Shown one piece after another: positions 40,045 to 46,953 of a DNA stretch of 64,000 nt. This DNA is from an uncultured Rhodospirillales bacterium (GTDB lineage: Bacteria; Pseudomonadota; Alphaproteobacteria; ATCC43930; CGMCC-115725). The stretch is from positions 124,001 to 188,000 of the forward strand of contig CAIKMD010000003.1 of the NCBI GenBank assembly GCA_903828515.1, in the 5' to 3' direction. Every line of letters begins with the position of its first letter. Within the stretch, counting starts at the first letter, position 1. Both the position numbers and the translations under genes were made by a program. The notes under the pieces were generated by a model. It made no database searches. It was not told the origin of the DNA and worked only from the letters and a program-made list of their open reading frames with translations.

Positions 40045-40073
40045 TTGACTTTTTCCAAAACGCAGGTTTAGCA
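40045..40073 (+). promoter_or_regulatory. Putative sigma-70-type promoter upstream of CIRCE
   Basis: TTGACT (40045-40050) and TTAGCA (40068-40073) are separated by 17 bases and precede the CIRCE element by nine bases. The -35 is good, the -10 is weak. The placement, with CIRCE near the expected transcript start, is as in groESL and dnaK promoters. Confidence 0.4.
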
Positions 40074-40082
40074 AGAAGATGC

Positions 40083-40109
40083 TTAGCACTCTCCTTGAGA
40101 GAGTGCTAA
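40083..40109. promoter_or_regulatory. Perfect CIRCE element (HrcA operator) with no adjacent chaperone gene
   Basis: TTAGCACTC-N9-GAGTGCTAA matches the CIRCE consensus at all 18 arm positions with the canonical nine-base spacer. CIRCE binds the heat-shock repressor HrcA, normally in front of groESL, dnaK or hrcA. None of these genes is in the window. The first plus-strand gene of normal length starts 503 bases downstream. Confidence 0.92.
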
Positions 40110-40471
40110 CAATCGAGGTAGTGCAATGCAATGCGGCCCCCAAGAACGCGGATGGTGACCTGAATTCCTGAGGTTTGGGGAGAGAATTACTGGCCAATAC
40201 ATGGCTGCAAGGGAATAAATCTGAATGTTTCGTTGGAATTAAATTATCTATATTTGACAATATCAAGATTACGCAAATGAAAGAATGCCGAGAATGGAAG
40301 TGATTCTAGTCATAACCAGCAGAGTCACAAATTAATCTTGAAAAAACCACATAGCAATATCATCTTCATACTCTACCTTCGTGAACGTCCGGAAGCGGGA
40401 CGGAGGTCACTCAACTAAGGCCTGGGCTCCAACCACTGCAGCTCATGCCGCCTCGGATCAGGAGTTCAACC

Positions 40472-40501
40472 ATGAAGATGGAAAAAGATTTCGGTCTGTA
40501 A
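40472..40501 (+). CDS. Candidate very short leader-type ORF (9 codons)
   Basis: ATG at 40472 opens MKMEKDFGL followed by TAA. AGGAG at 40460-40464 lies seven bases upstream, an excellent ribosome-binding site. A strong terminator begins 27 bases after the stop. It resembles a leader peptide or the coding part of a small RNA. Translation is unproven, and the peptide matches nothing I know. Confidence 0.35.
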   Translation: MKMEKDFGL

Positions 40502-40527
40502 ACAGGGGGACGAGATTCGTAATGATC

Positions 40528-40558
40528 GCGGCGGGCTCGACCCCGCCGCTTTCTTTTT
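40528..40558 (+). terminator. Rho-independent terminator
   Basis: GCGGCGGG (40528-40535) and CCCGCCGC (40542-40549) form a perfect 8-bp GC stem with loop CTCGAC, followed by TTTCTTTTT. It ends a short plus-strand transcript upstream of the DUF4760-like gene. Confidence 0.85.
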
Positions 40559-40612
40559 GCGTGCATACATCGTTATAAAATAAATACATAAGTGCGATTA
40601 GGGGGGGCTCGC

Positions 40613-41239
40613 ATGTTACACGCATTTTGGCAATGGCTTTACGTCTTGCCCACTGTTGTCGGCATCACCTTTGCTGCCGGGTTAACAACAGTCGGGTGGT
40701 TATATTCAGCGCGTCGAGTGCGAACGCTATCGCGCAAACAGCACACTTTCACAGCTTTATTAAATGCAAGCTTCAATCATGATTACCAAGAGGCAATGCA
40801 ACTTATCGGCTCCGTCGCTCAAGCGAACCGCCCCTTAGATTTTAATGACCCCGACTCAGCTAAGAAAATCAAATTCATTCTGAACCACTACGAATTTTTA
40901 GCCGCTGGGATAAGGAACGGCGATATCTCTGAAAAGTTACTTCGCGACAGTGAGCGCGGAACGGTTGTCCATCTTTACGAAATTACAGAAGGCTATATTC
41001 AGAAGATTCGCGAATCACGAAAGCGAAAAGTAATTTTTGAGCACATCACTTGGCTAGTCGAACGATGGCATTATAAACCTGTTTCCAACTGGCATAAGTT
41101 ATTGGAGACAGCGCTTGGTCGCCCTTTTTATCATCGCTATCATTGCTGGATATCTTGGGCGGTACTCATCCTCATGGCAGTGGCCCTTGGGTGGGGCTAC
41201 TGGGACATCTCAACAACGGCATTTGCATCACGCCTCTAA
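40613..41239 (+). CDS. DUF4760-like membrane-anchored protein
   Basis: This 208-aa protein has an N-terminal membrane helix (LYVLPTVVGITFAAGLTTVGWLY), a soluble alpha-helical middle and a C-terminal helix (WISWAVLILMAVALGWGYW). The segment ILNHYEFLAAGIRNGDISEKLL, followed by LRDSERGTVVHLYEI, resembles DUF4760 proteins, whose function is unknown. Codon use is less GC-biased than its neighbours, and the gene sits in the AT-rich dapB-nth interval, suggesting acquisition. The ATG at 40613 follows an AGGGGGG sequence; a GTG at 40592 is the alternative. Confidence 0.65.
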   Translation: MLHAFWQWLYVLPTVVGITFAAGLTTVGWLYSARRVRTLSRKQHTFTALLNASFNHDYQEAMQLIGSVAQANRPLDFNDPDSAKKIKFILNHYEFLAAGIRNGDISEKLLRDSERGTVVHLYEITEGYIQKIRESRKRKVIFEHITWLVERWHYKPVSNWHKLLETALGRPFYHRYHCWISWAVLILMAVALGWGYWDISTTAFASRL

Positions 41240-41443
41240 ATTGGTCGCTATGCTGAATGGGCTCGGAATCCTCATCGTCCCGCACATTTCTAAATCCCTA
41301 AGGAGCTGCCCACATCCAAACAACAAGCGCTGGTGCCTCCTTCGGTGACACGGCACCAAGATCAAGAAAGAGAACCATCATTGTAGGCATGCTAAGTATC
41401 GGCGCACCGGAGCAGGCGTGTACGAGCTTTGGCCCAATCCTGG

Positions 41444-42082
41444 TTATCCCAGCGTCGTCTTCCCCTTGAACGCGCAGAGATCGCGCACGACGCACGCATA
41501 GCATTTCGGCTTGCGCGCGACGCACGTATGGCGGCCGTGCAGGATCAGCCAGTGATGCGCGTGCATCGCGTATTTCTTCGGCACGACCTTCACCAGTTTG
41601 TCCTCGACTGCGCGCGGGGTTTTGCCCGGCGCGAGACCGGTGCGGTTGCCGACGCGGAAGATATGCGTGTCGACCGCGATGGTCGGCTCGCCGAAGGCGA
41701 CGTTGAGGACGACGTTCGCGGTCTTGCGGCCGACGCCGGGCAGCGCCTCCAGTTCCTCGCGGGTGCGCGGCACCGTGCCGCCATGGCTTTCGATCAGGAT
41801 GCGCGCGGTCGCGATCACGTTCTTGGCCTTGGTATTGAAGAGACCGATCGTCTTGATGAAGCCGCGCAGTTTGGCCTCGCCGAGTTCGAGCATCTTGTCC
41901 GGCGTATCGGCGATCTTGAACAGCGCCTCGGTCGCCTTGTTGACCGAGACGTCGGTCGCCTGGGCCGAGAGCGCCACCGCGACCAGCAGCGTGTAGGGAT
42001 TGATGTATTGGAGCTCGGTCTGGGGAGCCGGCCGCTCCTTGGCCAGACGCTTGAAAAATTCGGCGACATCGGCGGGTTTCAT
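41444..42082 (-). CDS. nth: Endonuclease III
   Basis: This DNA glycosylase/AP lyase removes oxidised pyrimidines. The 212-aa protein has the helix-hairpin-helix LPGVGRKTANVV with catalytic K120, and D138 in VDTHIFRV. The C-terminal [4Fe-4S] ligands are C187, C194, C197 and C203 with CX6CX2CX5C spacing. It converges on the DUF4760-like gene with a 204-base gap that contains a GGTGCC/GGCACC inverted repeat but no clear terminator. Confidence 0.96.
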   Translation of the reverse strand: MKPADVAEFFKRLAKERPAPQTELQYINPYTLLVAVALSAQATDVSVNKATEALFKIADTPDKMLELGEAKLRGFIKTIGLFNTKAKNVIATARILIESHGGTVPRTREELEALPGVGRKTANVVLNVAFGEPTIAVDTHIFRVGNRTGLAPGKTPRAVEDKLVKVVPKKYAMHAHHWLILHGRHTCVARKPKCYACVVRDLCAFKGKTTLG

Positions 42083-42137
42083 GGCGCCTCTTGTAGCACT
42101 TTACGGTTCGGGCCGAGGGCTTCTATCATTCCGGCCC

Positions 42138-42620
42138 ATGAGCGAGCGGGTGTTTTTCGACGCCACGTTGCGGCCGTTCCGCAGCCTGCCGCCGCGCGGT
42201 TTTTTCTGGGTCATGGTGCTGTTGTCGTTGGCCGGATGTTGCGCCGGAATCGGCTTCGTTTGGGCCGGGGCCTGGCCGGTCACTGGGTTTTTCGGCATCG
42301 ATGTGGCCCTGGTCTACCTCGCCTTTCGCCTGTCCTATCGCAGCGCCCGCCAGACCGAGACCGTGCGGCTGACCGAGAGCGCGCTCGACGTCGAACGGAT
42401 CAGCGTGCGGGGCGAGCGCCGGCATTGGCGGCTTCAGCCTTTCTGGCTTAGGATCGACTTCGAGGAAATCGACGAGGATCAAAACCGGCTGGTGCTGGCC
42501 TCGCACGGACGCTCGTTGACGCTGGGGAATTTCCTCAGCCCGATCGAGCGGCGCGGTCTGGCAGTGGCCTTGAAAGATGCCTTTGCCGCCTGGCGGCGAT
42601 CGTTGCGTCCGGAACACTGA
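42138..42620 (+). CDS. DUF2244 family membrane protein
   Basis: This 160-aa protein has two membrane helices near residues 23-65 (FFWVMVLLSLAGCCAGIGFVW and TGFFGIDVALVYLAFRL) and a C-terminal soluble part ending LTLGNFLSPIERRGLAVALKDAF. The C-terminal signature is typical of DUF2244, a family of unknown function common in alphaproteobacteria. It is divergent from nth, with 55 bases between starts. Confidence 0.85.
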   Translation: MSERVFFDATLRPFRSLPPRGFFWVMVLLSLAGCCAGIGFVWAGAWPVTGFFGIDVALVYLAFRLSYRSARQTETVRLTESALDVERISVRGERRHWRLQPFWLRIDFEEIDEDQNRLVLASHGRSLTLGNFLSPIERRGLAVALKDAFAAWRRSLRPEH

Positions 42621-42643
42621 AACGACCAAAGGGGAGAAACGAT

Positions 42644-43591
42644 ATGCCTGTCGCCAAAGTGAAAGACATCGCCTGGGGCCGCATCCGGTCGCCGGATCTC
42701 GACGTCCAGGAACAGTTCCTGCTGGATTTCGGCATGGTTCGCGTCGCGCGGACCAAGGACAAATTGTTCATGCGCGGCACCGACCCGATCCACCATCTTC
42801 ACGTCACCGAACTGGGCGAGCCTGGGTTCATCGGCCTCGCCTATCACGCGTCGAGCGAAGAAGACCTGCATAAGCTCGCCCGCGTCGAAGGCGCCTCGGC
42901 GGTCGAGGCGATCGACGAGCCGGGCGGCGGCAAGCGCGTGCGCCTGCGCGAACCCAACGGCTATCAGGTCGAAGTCGTGTGGGGCCTCGACGCGGTCGAG
43001 CCCCTGAAGGTGCGCCCGAACGTACTCAACTGGGGCAGCGAGAAATATCGCCGCTCGGGCGATCTCTGTCGCCTGCCCGCCGGCCCGGCACAATGCAAGC
43101 GCGTCGGCCATGGCGTCATGACCAGCCCCGATGTCCCCGGCACCCTCAAATGGTTTCGCGAGACGCTGGGCTTTATCTGCTCGGACGACGTCTGGGCCGG
43201 ATCGCCCGATCACCTGATCGGATCGTTCAACCGCTGCGATCGCGGCGACGAGTATGTCGATCATCACGTCTTCTTCGTGATCTCGAGCCCGCGCAAGGGA
43301 CTCAATCATCTCTCGTTCGAGGTCGAGGATTTCGACGCCGTGATGATGGGCCACGAATATCTCGCCAAGACCGGCAAGTACGAACACATGTGGGGCATCG
43401 GCCGCCATCTCCTCGGCAGCCAGGTCTTCGACTACTGGTCCGATCCGTGGGGCCGCGTCCACGAGCACTGGACCGACAGCGACGTACTGAACGTCCATAG
43501 CGGCTCGAACTCGATGCCCGCGCATGAGGCCCTGGTCTCGCAATGGGGCGAAGGCGCACCGCAGAAATTCATCGAGCACACCTCGCCGTAA
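42644..43591 (+). CDS. VOC-family extradiol dioxygenase-like protein
   Basis: This 315-aa protein has two glyoxalase/bleomycin-resistance (VOC) modules, the layout of type I extradiol ring-cleaving dioxygenases. The second module carries likely metal ligands in RVGHGVMTSPDV, GLNHLSFEVEDFD and YWSDPWGRVHEHWTDSD, giving the His-His-Glu triad. The substrate is unknown, but catechol-type compounds are likely. GGGGAGAAA precedes the ATG. It stands 23 bases after the DUF2244 gene. Confidence 0.85.
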   Translation: MPVAKVKDIAWGRIRSPDLDVQEQFLLDFGMVRVARTKDKLFMRGTDPIHHLHVTELGEPGFIGLAYHASSEEDLHKLARVEGASAVEAIDEPGGGKRVRLREPNGYQVEVVWGLDAVEPLKVRPNVLNWGSEKYRRSGDLCRLPAGPAQCKRVGHGVMTSPDVPGTLKWFRETLGFICSDDVWAGSPDHLIGSFNRCDRGDEYVDHHVFFVISSPRKGLNHLSFEVEDFDAVMMGHEYLAKTGKYEHMWGIGRHLLGSQVFDYWSDPWGRVHEHWTDSDVLNVHSGSNSMPAHEALVSQWGEGAPQKFIEHTSP

Positions 43592-43620
43592 GCTTGTCGG
43601 AAGCTACGCCTAAAAACGAA

Positions 43621-43650
43621 GACCTCGCCCGGTAAAGGGCGAGGTCTTTT
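43621..43650. terminator. Bidirectional rho-independent terminator
   Basis: GACCTCGCCC (43621-43630) and GGGCGAGGTC (43637-43646) make a perfect 10-bp stem with a six-base loop, followed by TTTT on the plus strand and, on the minus strand, by a T run after a two-base spacer. It separates the convergent dioxygenase and the small secreted-protein gene. Confidence 0.9.
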
Positions 43651-43673
43651 AGTTTCGATCGAATGCCGACGCT

Positions 43674-43907
43674 TTAGCGGAAGTTCAACATCAGATTGAA
43701 GCCGGGCGCCACCGGCGGCGGGGCATAGACGACCGGCGGGGGCGGCGCGTAATAGGCACGCGGCGGCGGTGCGTAATAATGCGCCGGCCGGTGATGATAA
43801 TGGTGATCGTGATCGTGGCGATCGAAAGCAAAGGCCGGCGCAACCAGGCCGGTCATCGCCAACGCCGTCACCGTCGCGATCAAGATGCTTTTGGTTTCGC
43901 GCTTCAT
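43674..43907 (-). CDS. Small secreted His/Tyr/Pro-rich protein
   Basis: This 77-aa protein has a signal peptide (MKRETKSILIATVTALAMTG, cut near AFA). The mature part is rich in histidine (DRHDHDHHYHHRPAHYY), then PPP-Y repeats, ending GFNLMLNFR. The histidine stretch could bind metal such as nickel, copper or zinc, but that is conjecture. It lies 25 bases downstream of the Spy-like gene on the same strand, suggesting a common envelope-stress role. Confidence 0.7.
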   Translation of the reverse strand: MKRETKSILIATVTALAMTGLVAPAFAFDRHDHDHHYHHRPAHYYAPPPRAYYAPPPPVVYAPPPVAPGFNLMLNFR

Positions 43908-43932
43908 GGCGTTTCTCCGTTGGGGCGAATGG

Positions 43933-44454
43933 TTACCCGTTGGTCGGCTTGCTGGCGGGCGCCGCCTTGCTCGCGGTGGCTTTGCGGTCGCGGACCTGTT
44001 GCGCGAACACCTTGTCGGCGACCTTCTTCTGGGTATCCGGCATCGCCGAATAAAGTTTCGAGAAAGCCGGCACGAGCTTCTTCAGCCCGTCGGCATGGGC
44101 ATTGGTGATGTCTTCGTAGCTCTTGAGATTGTCGATCGCGTTCATGCCCTTGGTGTTGCCGTTCCGCTTCTGGATCAGCGCGGCGAGGTTTTGCTCGTTG
44201 CCGCGCATGACGTCGGCGACGTTGTTCCATTGCGACTCTTCGTCCGGCGTGATCTTGAGCTGGGCATGGAGCTGTTTGATGCGTGCTTCGACATGCGCGT
44301 CGGACGGCACCTGCATCGGCTGCGCGTTGGGTACGGCGACGGGTGCCGGGGCGGCTTGCGGCGTCGGCGCCGAGGATTGCGCGAAGGCGGCGGTGCCGGC
44401 GAGGAGAAGCGTGGCGAAAGCGGCGCCTGCCATAAGGTTACGCGGTGATTTCAT
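43933..44454 (-). CDS. Spy/CpxP-like periplasmic LTXXQ-motif protein
   Basis: This 173-aa exported protein has the signal peptide MKSPRNLMAGAAFATLLLAG cut near AFA, a proline/alanine-rich linker and an alpha-helical domain. Its HAQLKITPDEESQWNNV segment resembles the LTXXQ motif of Spy and CpxP chaperones. Such proteins buffer misfolded periplasmic proteins. A Cpx-type two-component system is not present in the window. Confidence 0.75.
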   Translation of the reverse strand: MKSPRNLMAGAAFATLLLAGTAAFAQSSAPTPQAAPAPVAVPNAQPMQVPSDAHVEARIKQLHAQLKITPDEESQWNNVADVMRGNEQNLAALIQKRNGNTKGMNAIDNLKSYEDITNAHADGLKKLVPAFSKLYSAMPDTQKKVADKVFAQQVRDRKATASKAAPASKPTNG

Positions 44455-44613
44455 GACGGGATCCCTTGCTCTGGGGTTGGGAGGAAAGCGAACGCAGCGA
44501 GAAACCTAGGAAGGGCGCGTGGCGGAAATACGACGCGGCGGCGTCTTTCGCGGGGCGTGTGGATGGCGCCGGGACGGGGCGGAATTGGGGCGGCGAGATT
44601 ACCGCGATTTAAT

Positions 44614-44634
44614 GAAACGGAACGGGGTCGTTTC
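44614..44634. promoter_or_regulatory. Inverted repeat upstream of the lipoprotein-TetR pair
   Basis: GAAACG-N9-CGTTTC lies 17 bases before a TATAAT hexamer (44651-44656), which in turn precedes the small lipoprotein gene. Position and symmetry fit an operator for the TetR encoded downstream. Binding is inferred. Confidence 0.45.
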
Positions 44635-44701
44635 GTTTTATATCCGCGTATATAATAGCATCGGCACCCCATCGGGGCGCCTTCCGGCCAAGGAGGCCAG
44701 C

Positions 44702-44857
44702 ATGACCAAGACCCATACGACCCATTCCAAGCCGCGCCGTTTCGCCAAGCTGATCGCCGCCCTGACCCTGGTGACCGCGCTCTCCGGCTGCGTCGTCTAT
44801 CCGGTCGGCTACGGCGGTGGCGGCTATCATCATGGCGGTTACTACCATTGGCGCTGA
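44702..44857 (+). CDS. Small Gly/Tyr/His-rich lipoprotein
   Basis: This 51-aa protein has a lipoprotein signal with lipobox LSGC (LIAALTLVTALSGCVV). The mature part is about 22 residues rich in glycine, tyrosine and histidine (GYGGGGYHHGGYYHWR). AAGGAG lies a few bases before the ATG. The gene overlaps the TetR frame by ten bases, suggesting coupling. The function is unknown. Confidence 0.72.
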   Translation: MTKTHTTHSKPRRFAKLIAALTLVTALSGCVVYPVGYGGGGYHHGGYYHWR

Positions 44858-45501
44858 TCGACCAGGAACCGACCGAACCGGCGCGGCGCGGCGGCCGTCC
44901 GACACGGGCCGAAGCGTCGCTGCTCGGCGATCGGATCTGTGACGCCGCGCAGGCGCTTTTCCTGAGCCGGGGTTACGGCGCCACCAGCATCGAGGCGGTC
45001 GCGGGACGGGCGCGCATTTCCAAACGCACGCTCTACAGCCGGTTCCGCGACAAGCCCGATCTGTTCCGCGCCGTGATTCACCGGATGCTGCAACGCTGGC
45101 TGCCGAATTTCGAACAGGCTGTCGACGAGGACGTGCCGTTGAAATACCGGCTGGTCGGCGCGGCGCGGCAGATGCTGGCCGTGGCGCTGCTGCCCGACGC
45201 CTTGGCGCTGCGCCGGCTTCTGTTGGCCGAGGCGGAACGCTTTCCCGAACTAGTCCAGATCGCGGTGGAGCAGGGTGCGGCGCGGGGCATCGAGAGAATC
45301 GCGGCGCTTCTCGAGGCGGAAACCAAGGCAGGCAATCTCGCGGTCAGCGATTGCCGCTTCGCCGCGATTCAATTCCAGGACATGGTGCTGGCCGCCCCGC
45401 AACGCCGGGCGATGGGATTCGGCGTGCCGATGAGCGAGGCGGAACTCAACGAATGGGCCCGTCGCGCCGTCGCGCTGTTCCTCGGCGGCTGCACCGCCTG
45501 A
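44848..45501 (+). CDS. TetR-family transcriptional regulator
   Basis: This 217-aa repressor has the TetR helix-turn-helix at about residues 35-65 (SIEAVAGRARISKRTLYSRFRDK). The C-terminal ligand domain shows an AefR-like segment. The only in-frame start near the domain boundary is TTG at 44848, inside the end of the small lipoprotein gene. Translational coupling would explain the weak start. The ligand is unknown. Its likely target is the promoter of the pair. Confidence 0.85.
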   Translation: MALIDQEPTEPARRGGRPTRAEASLLGDRICDAAQALFLSRGYGATSIEAVAGRARISKRTLYSRFRDKPDLFRAVIHRMLQRWLPNFEQAVDEDVPLKYRLVGAARQMLAVALLPDALALRRLLLAEAERFPELVQIAVEQGAARGIERIAALLEAETKAGNLAVSDCRFAAIQFQDMVLAAPQRRAMGFGVPMSEAELNEWARRAVALFLGGCTA

Positions 45502-45508
45502 ACGGCGA

Positions 45509-46669
45509 TCAGCCGAGCCGGCGGGCCGCCCAGAACATCAGCGGATTGAGAGTGATCGAGATCAGCGCCGCGGCGATGATCAGGTTATGCCCCTCGAGCG
45601 GCAACAGCTTGAGTTCCAGCGCCAGCGCGGCAATGACGAAGGAGAACTCGCCGATCTGCGCGAGGCCGGCGGCGACGGTGAGCGCGGTCGCCAGCGGATA
45701 GCGGAACGCCAGCACCAGCGCGATCGCGATCGCGGCCTTGCCGAGCAGCACCACCGCCAGCACGGCGAGCAATTTCACCGGTTCCGCCAGGAGAATGGCC
45801 GGGTCGAACAGCATGCCGACCGCGACGAAGAACAGCACCGCGAAAGCATCCTGCAGCGGTTGCGAATCCTGCTGGGCGCGATGGCTGTGGTCGGATTCGT
45901 TGATGACGAGGCCGGCGAGAAACGCGCCCAGCGCATAGGAAATGCCGAAGAGCTTGGCGGCGCCGAAGGCGATGCCGAGCGCGGCGGCGACCACCGAGAG
46001 GGTGAAGAGTTCGCGCGACCCGGTGCGTTCGACCTGATCGAGCAGCCAGGGCAACACCTTCGAGCCGACCGCCAGCATCAGCACGACGAAGATCGCGACC
46101 TTGCCCAGGGTGAAGCCGAGATCGACCAGCGGCGACGGCCCGCCGGCGGGCGCCGCGAGCGCGGGCACCAGCACCATGGCGAGCACCATGATCAGGTCTT
46201 CGACCACCAGCCAGCCGACCGCGATCTTGCCTTCGAGATCCTGCAGCTTGCCTTGGGCTTCGAGCGCGCGCAGCAGGACCACGGTACTCGCGACCGAAAG
46301 CGCGATGCCGAAGACCAGCGCATCGGTCCACGGCCAGCCCCACAGATAGGCCAGCCCCGCCCCGAGGCCGGTTGCCACCGCGACCTGGACCACCGCGCCC
46401 GGCAAGGCGATCGACTTGACCGCCAAAAGGTCGCGCACCGAAAAATGCATGCCGACGCCGAACATCAGGAGGACGACGCCGATCTCGGCCAATTGCTCGG
46501 CGAGATGCGTGTCGGCGGCAAAGCCCGGCGTGAAGGGACCGACCACGATCCCGGCCAGGAGATAGCCGACGATCGGCGAGAGACGCAGCTTGGTCGCGAT
46601 AAACCCGCCAATCAGTGCGTAGGTCAGGCCCACCGCAATGGTGGAGATCAGCGTCGTGTCTTGCGGCAT
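45509..46669 (-). CDS. CPA2-family cation:proton antiporter (KefB/YbaL-type membrane domain)
   Basis: This 386-aa protein has about 12 membrane helices of the Na/H exchanger fold, with LLMFGVGMHFSVRDLLAV, VGWLVVEDLIMVLAMVL and YALGAFLAGLVINESDHSH typical of CPA2. Close relatives such as KefB and YbaL carry a C-terminal TrkA-N nucleotide-binding domain, which is missing here. It may be a shorter subfamily or work with a separate regulatory subunit. The ATG at 46669 begins MPQDTTLIS. Confidence 0.85.
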   Translation of the reverse strand: MPQDTTLISTIAVGLTYALIGGFIATKLRLSPIVGYLLAGIVVGPFTPGFAADTHLAEQLAEIGVVLLMFGVGMHFSVRDLLAVKSIALPGAVVQVAVATGLGAGLAYLWGWPWTDALVFGIALSVASTVVLLRALEAQGKLQDLEGKIAVGWLVVEDLIMVLAMVLVPALAAPAGGPSPLVDLGFTLGKVAIFVVLMLAVGSKVLPWLLDQVERTGSRELFTLSVVAAALGIAFGAAKLFGISYALGAFLAGLVINESDHSHRAQQDSQPLQDAFAVLFFVAVGMLFDPAILLAEPVKLLAVLAVVLLGKAAIAIALVLAFRYPLATALTVAAGLAQIGEFSFVIAALALELKLLPLEGHNLIIAAALISITLNPLMFWAARRLG

Positions 46670-46752
46670 GAACGCAAAGGTATCGCAGCTTCGTGACAGG
46701 TGCCATCGCTGGATCGCTGGCCGACAGGGATGGGACAAGCGTCGTGCGCCTC

Positions 46753-46781
46753 CTGAGCTTGACGAAGGGCGACAAGCTCAG
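46753..46781. repeat. REP-like palindromic element
   Basis: CTGAGCTTG (46753-46761) and CAAGCTCAG (46773-46781) are a perfect 9-bp inverted repeat with an 11-base loop, ACGAAGGGCGA. It resembles the dispersed CCTGAGC-N-TGTCGAAGG repeats of many proteobacterial genomes. A partial second copy lies 43 bases further. Confidence 0.65.
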
Positions 46782-46823
46782 AGTGAGGTGAGATTTATAA
46801 TCCCATCACCCATTTTTCCTCAG

Positions 46824-46840
46824 CCTGAGCCGGTCGAAGG
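46824..46840. repeat. Partial copy of the REP-like element
   Basis: CCTGAGCCGGTCGAAGG resembles one arm and the core of the neighbouring palindrome. The 284-base gap between the antiporter start and comM contains both copies and no gene. Confidence 0.5.
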
Positions 46841-46953
46841 CCGCACCCTGTGGATGCAGCGAACGAACCCACTCGCGCATCACTGGAAATCCTAATCCGC
46901 GTGATTTAAGGTCGCGGCGGCCGTTTTGGGGGCGGCGAAGCCTGGTCGCACGG

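Larger units (their letters stand above)
39875..40612. other. 738-base intergenic interval, AT-rich, with CIRCE and a short transcription unit
   Basis: No convincing gene of normal length lies here. The segment from about 40,000 to 40,380 is visibly richer in A and T than its flanks and has frequent stops in all frames. It holds a TTGACT -35-like hexamer (40045-40050), a perfect CIRCE (40083-40109) and, further right, a short Shine-Dalgarno-led ORF (40472-40501) and an intrinsic terminator (40528-40558). The rest shows nothing I can identify. Confidence 0.75.

Noticed and set aside
40021-40266. An 81-codon minus-strand frame over the CIRCE element
   Set aside because: It has no ribosome-binding site, crosses the palindromic operator, and shows no conserved features.
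40528-40549. Possible tRNA or tmRNA T-arm (GGCGGG-CTCGAC-CCGCC)
   Set aside because: The loop has C in place of the first invariant T, there is no acceptor stem or CCA, and a U run follows. It is better explained as a terminator.
40381-40578. A 65-codon plus-strand frame starting with GTG at 40381
   Set aside because: It runs straight through a strong intrinsic terminator and has no ribosome-binding site. The nine-codon ORF inside it, in another frame, has far better start signals.
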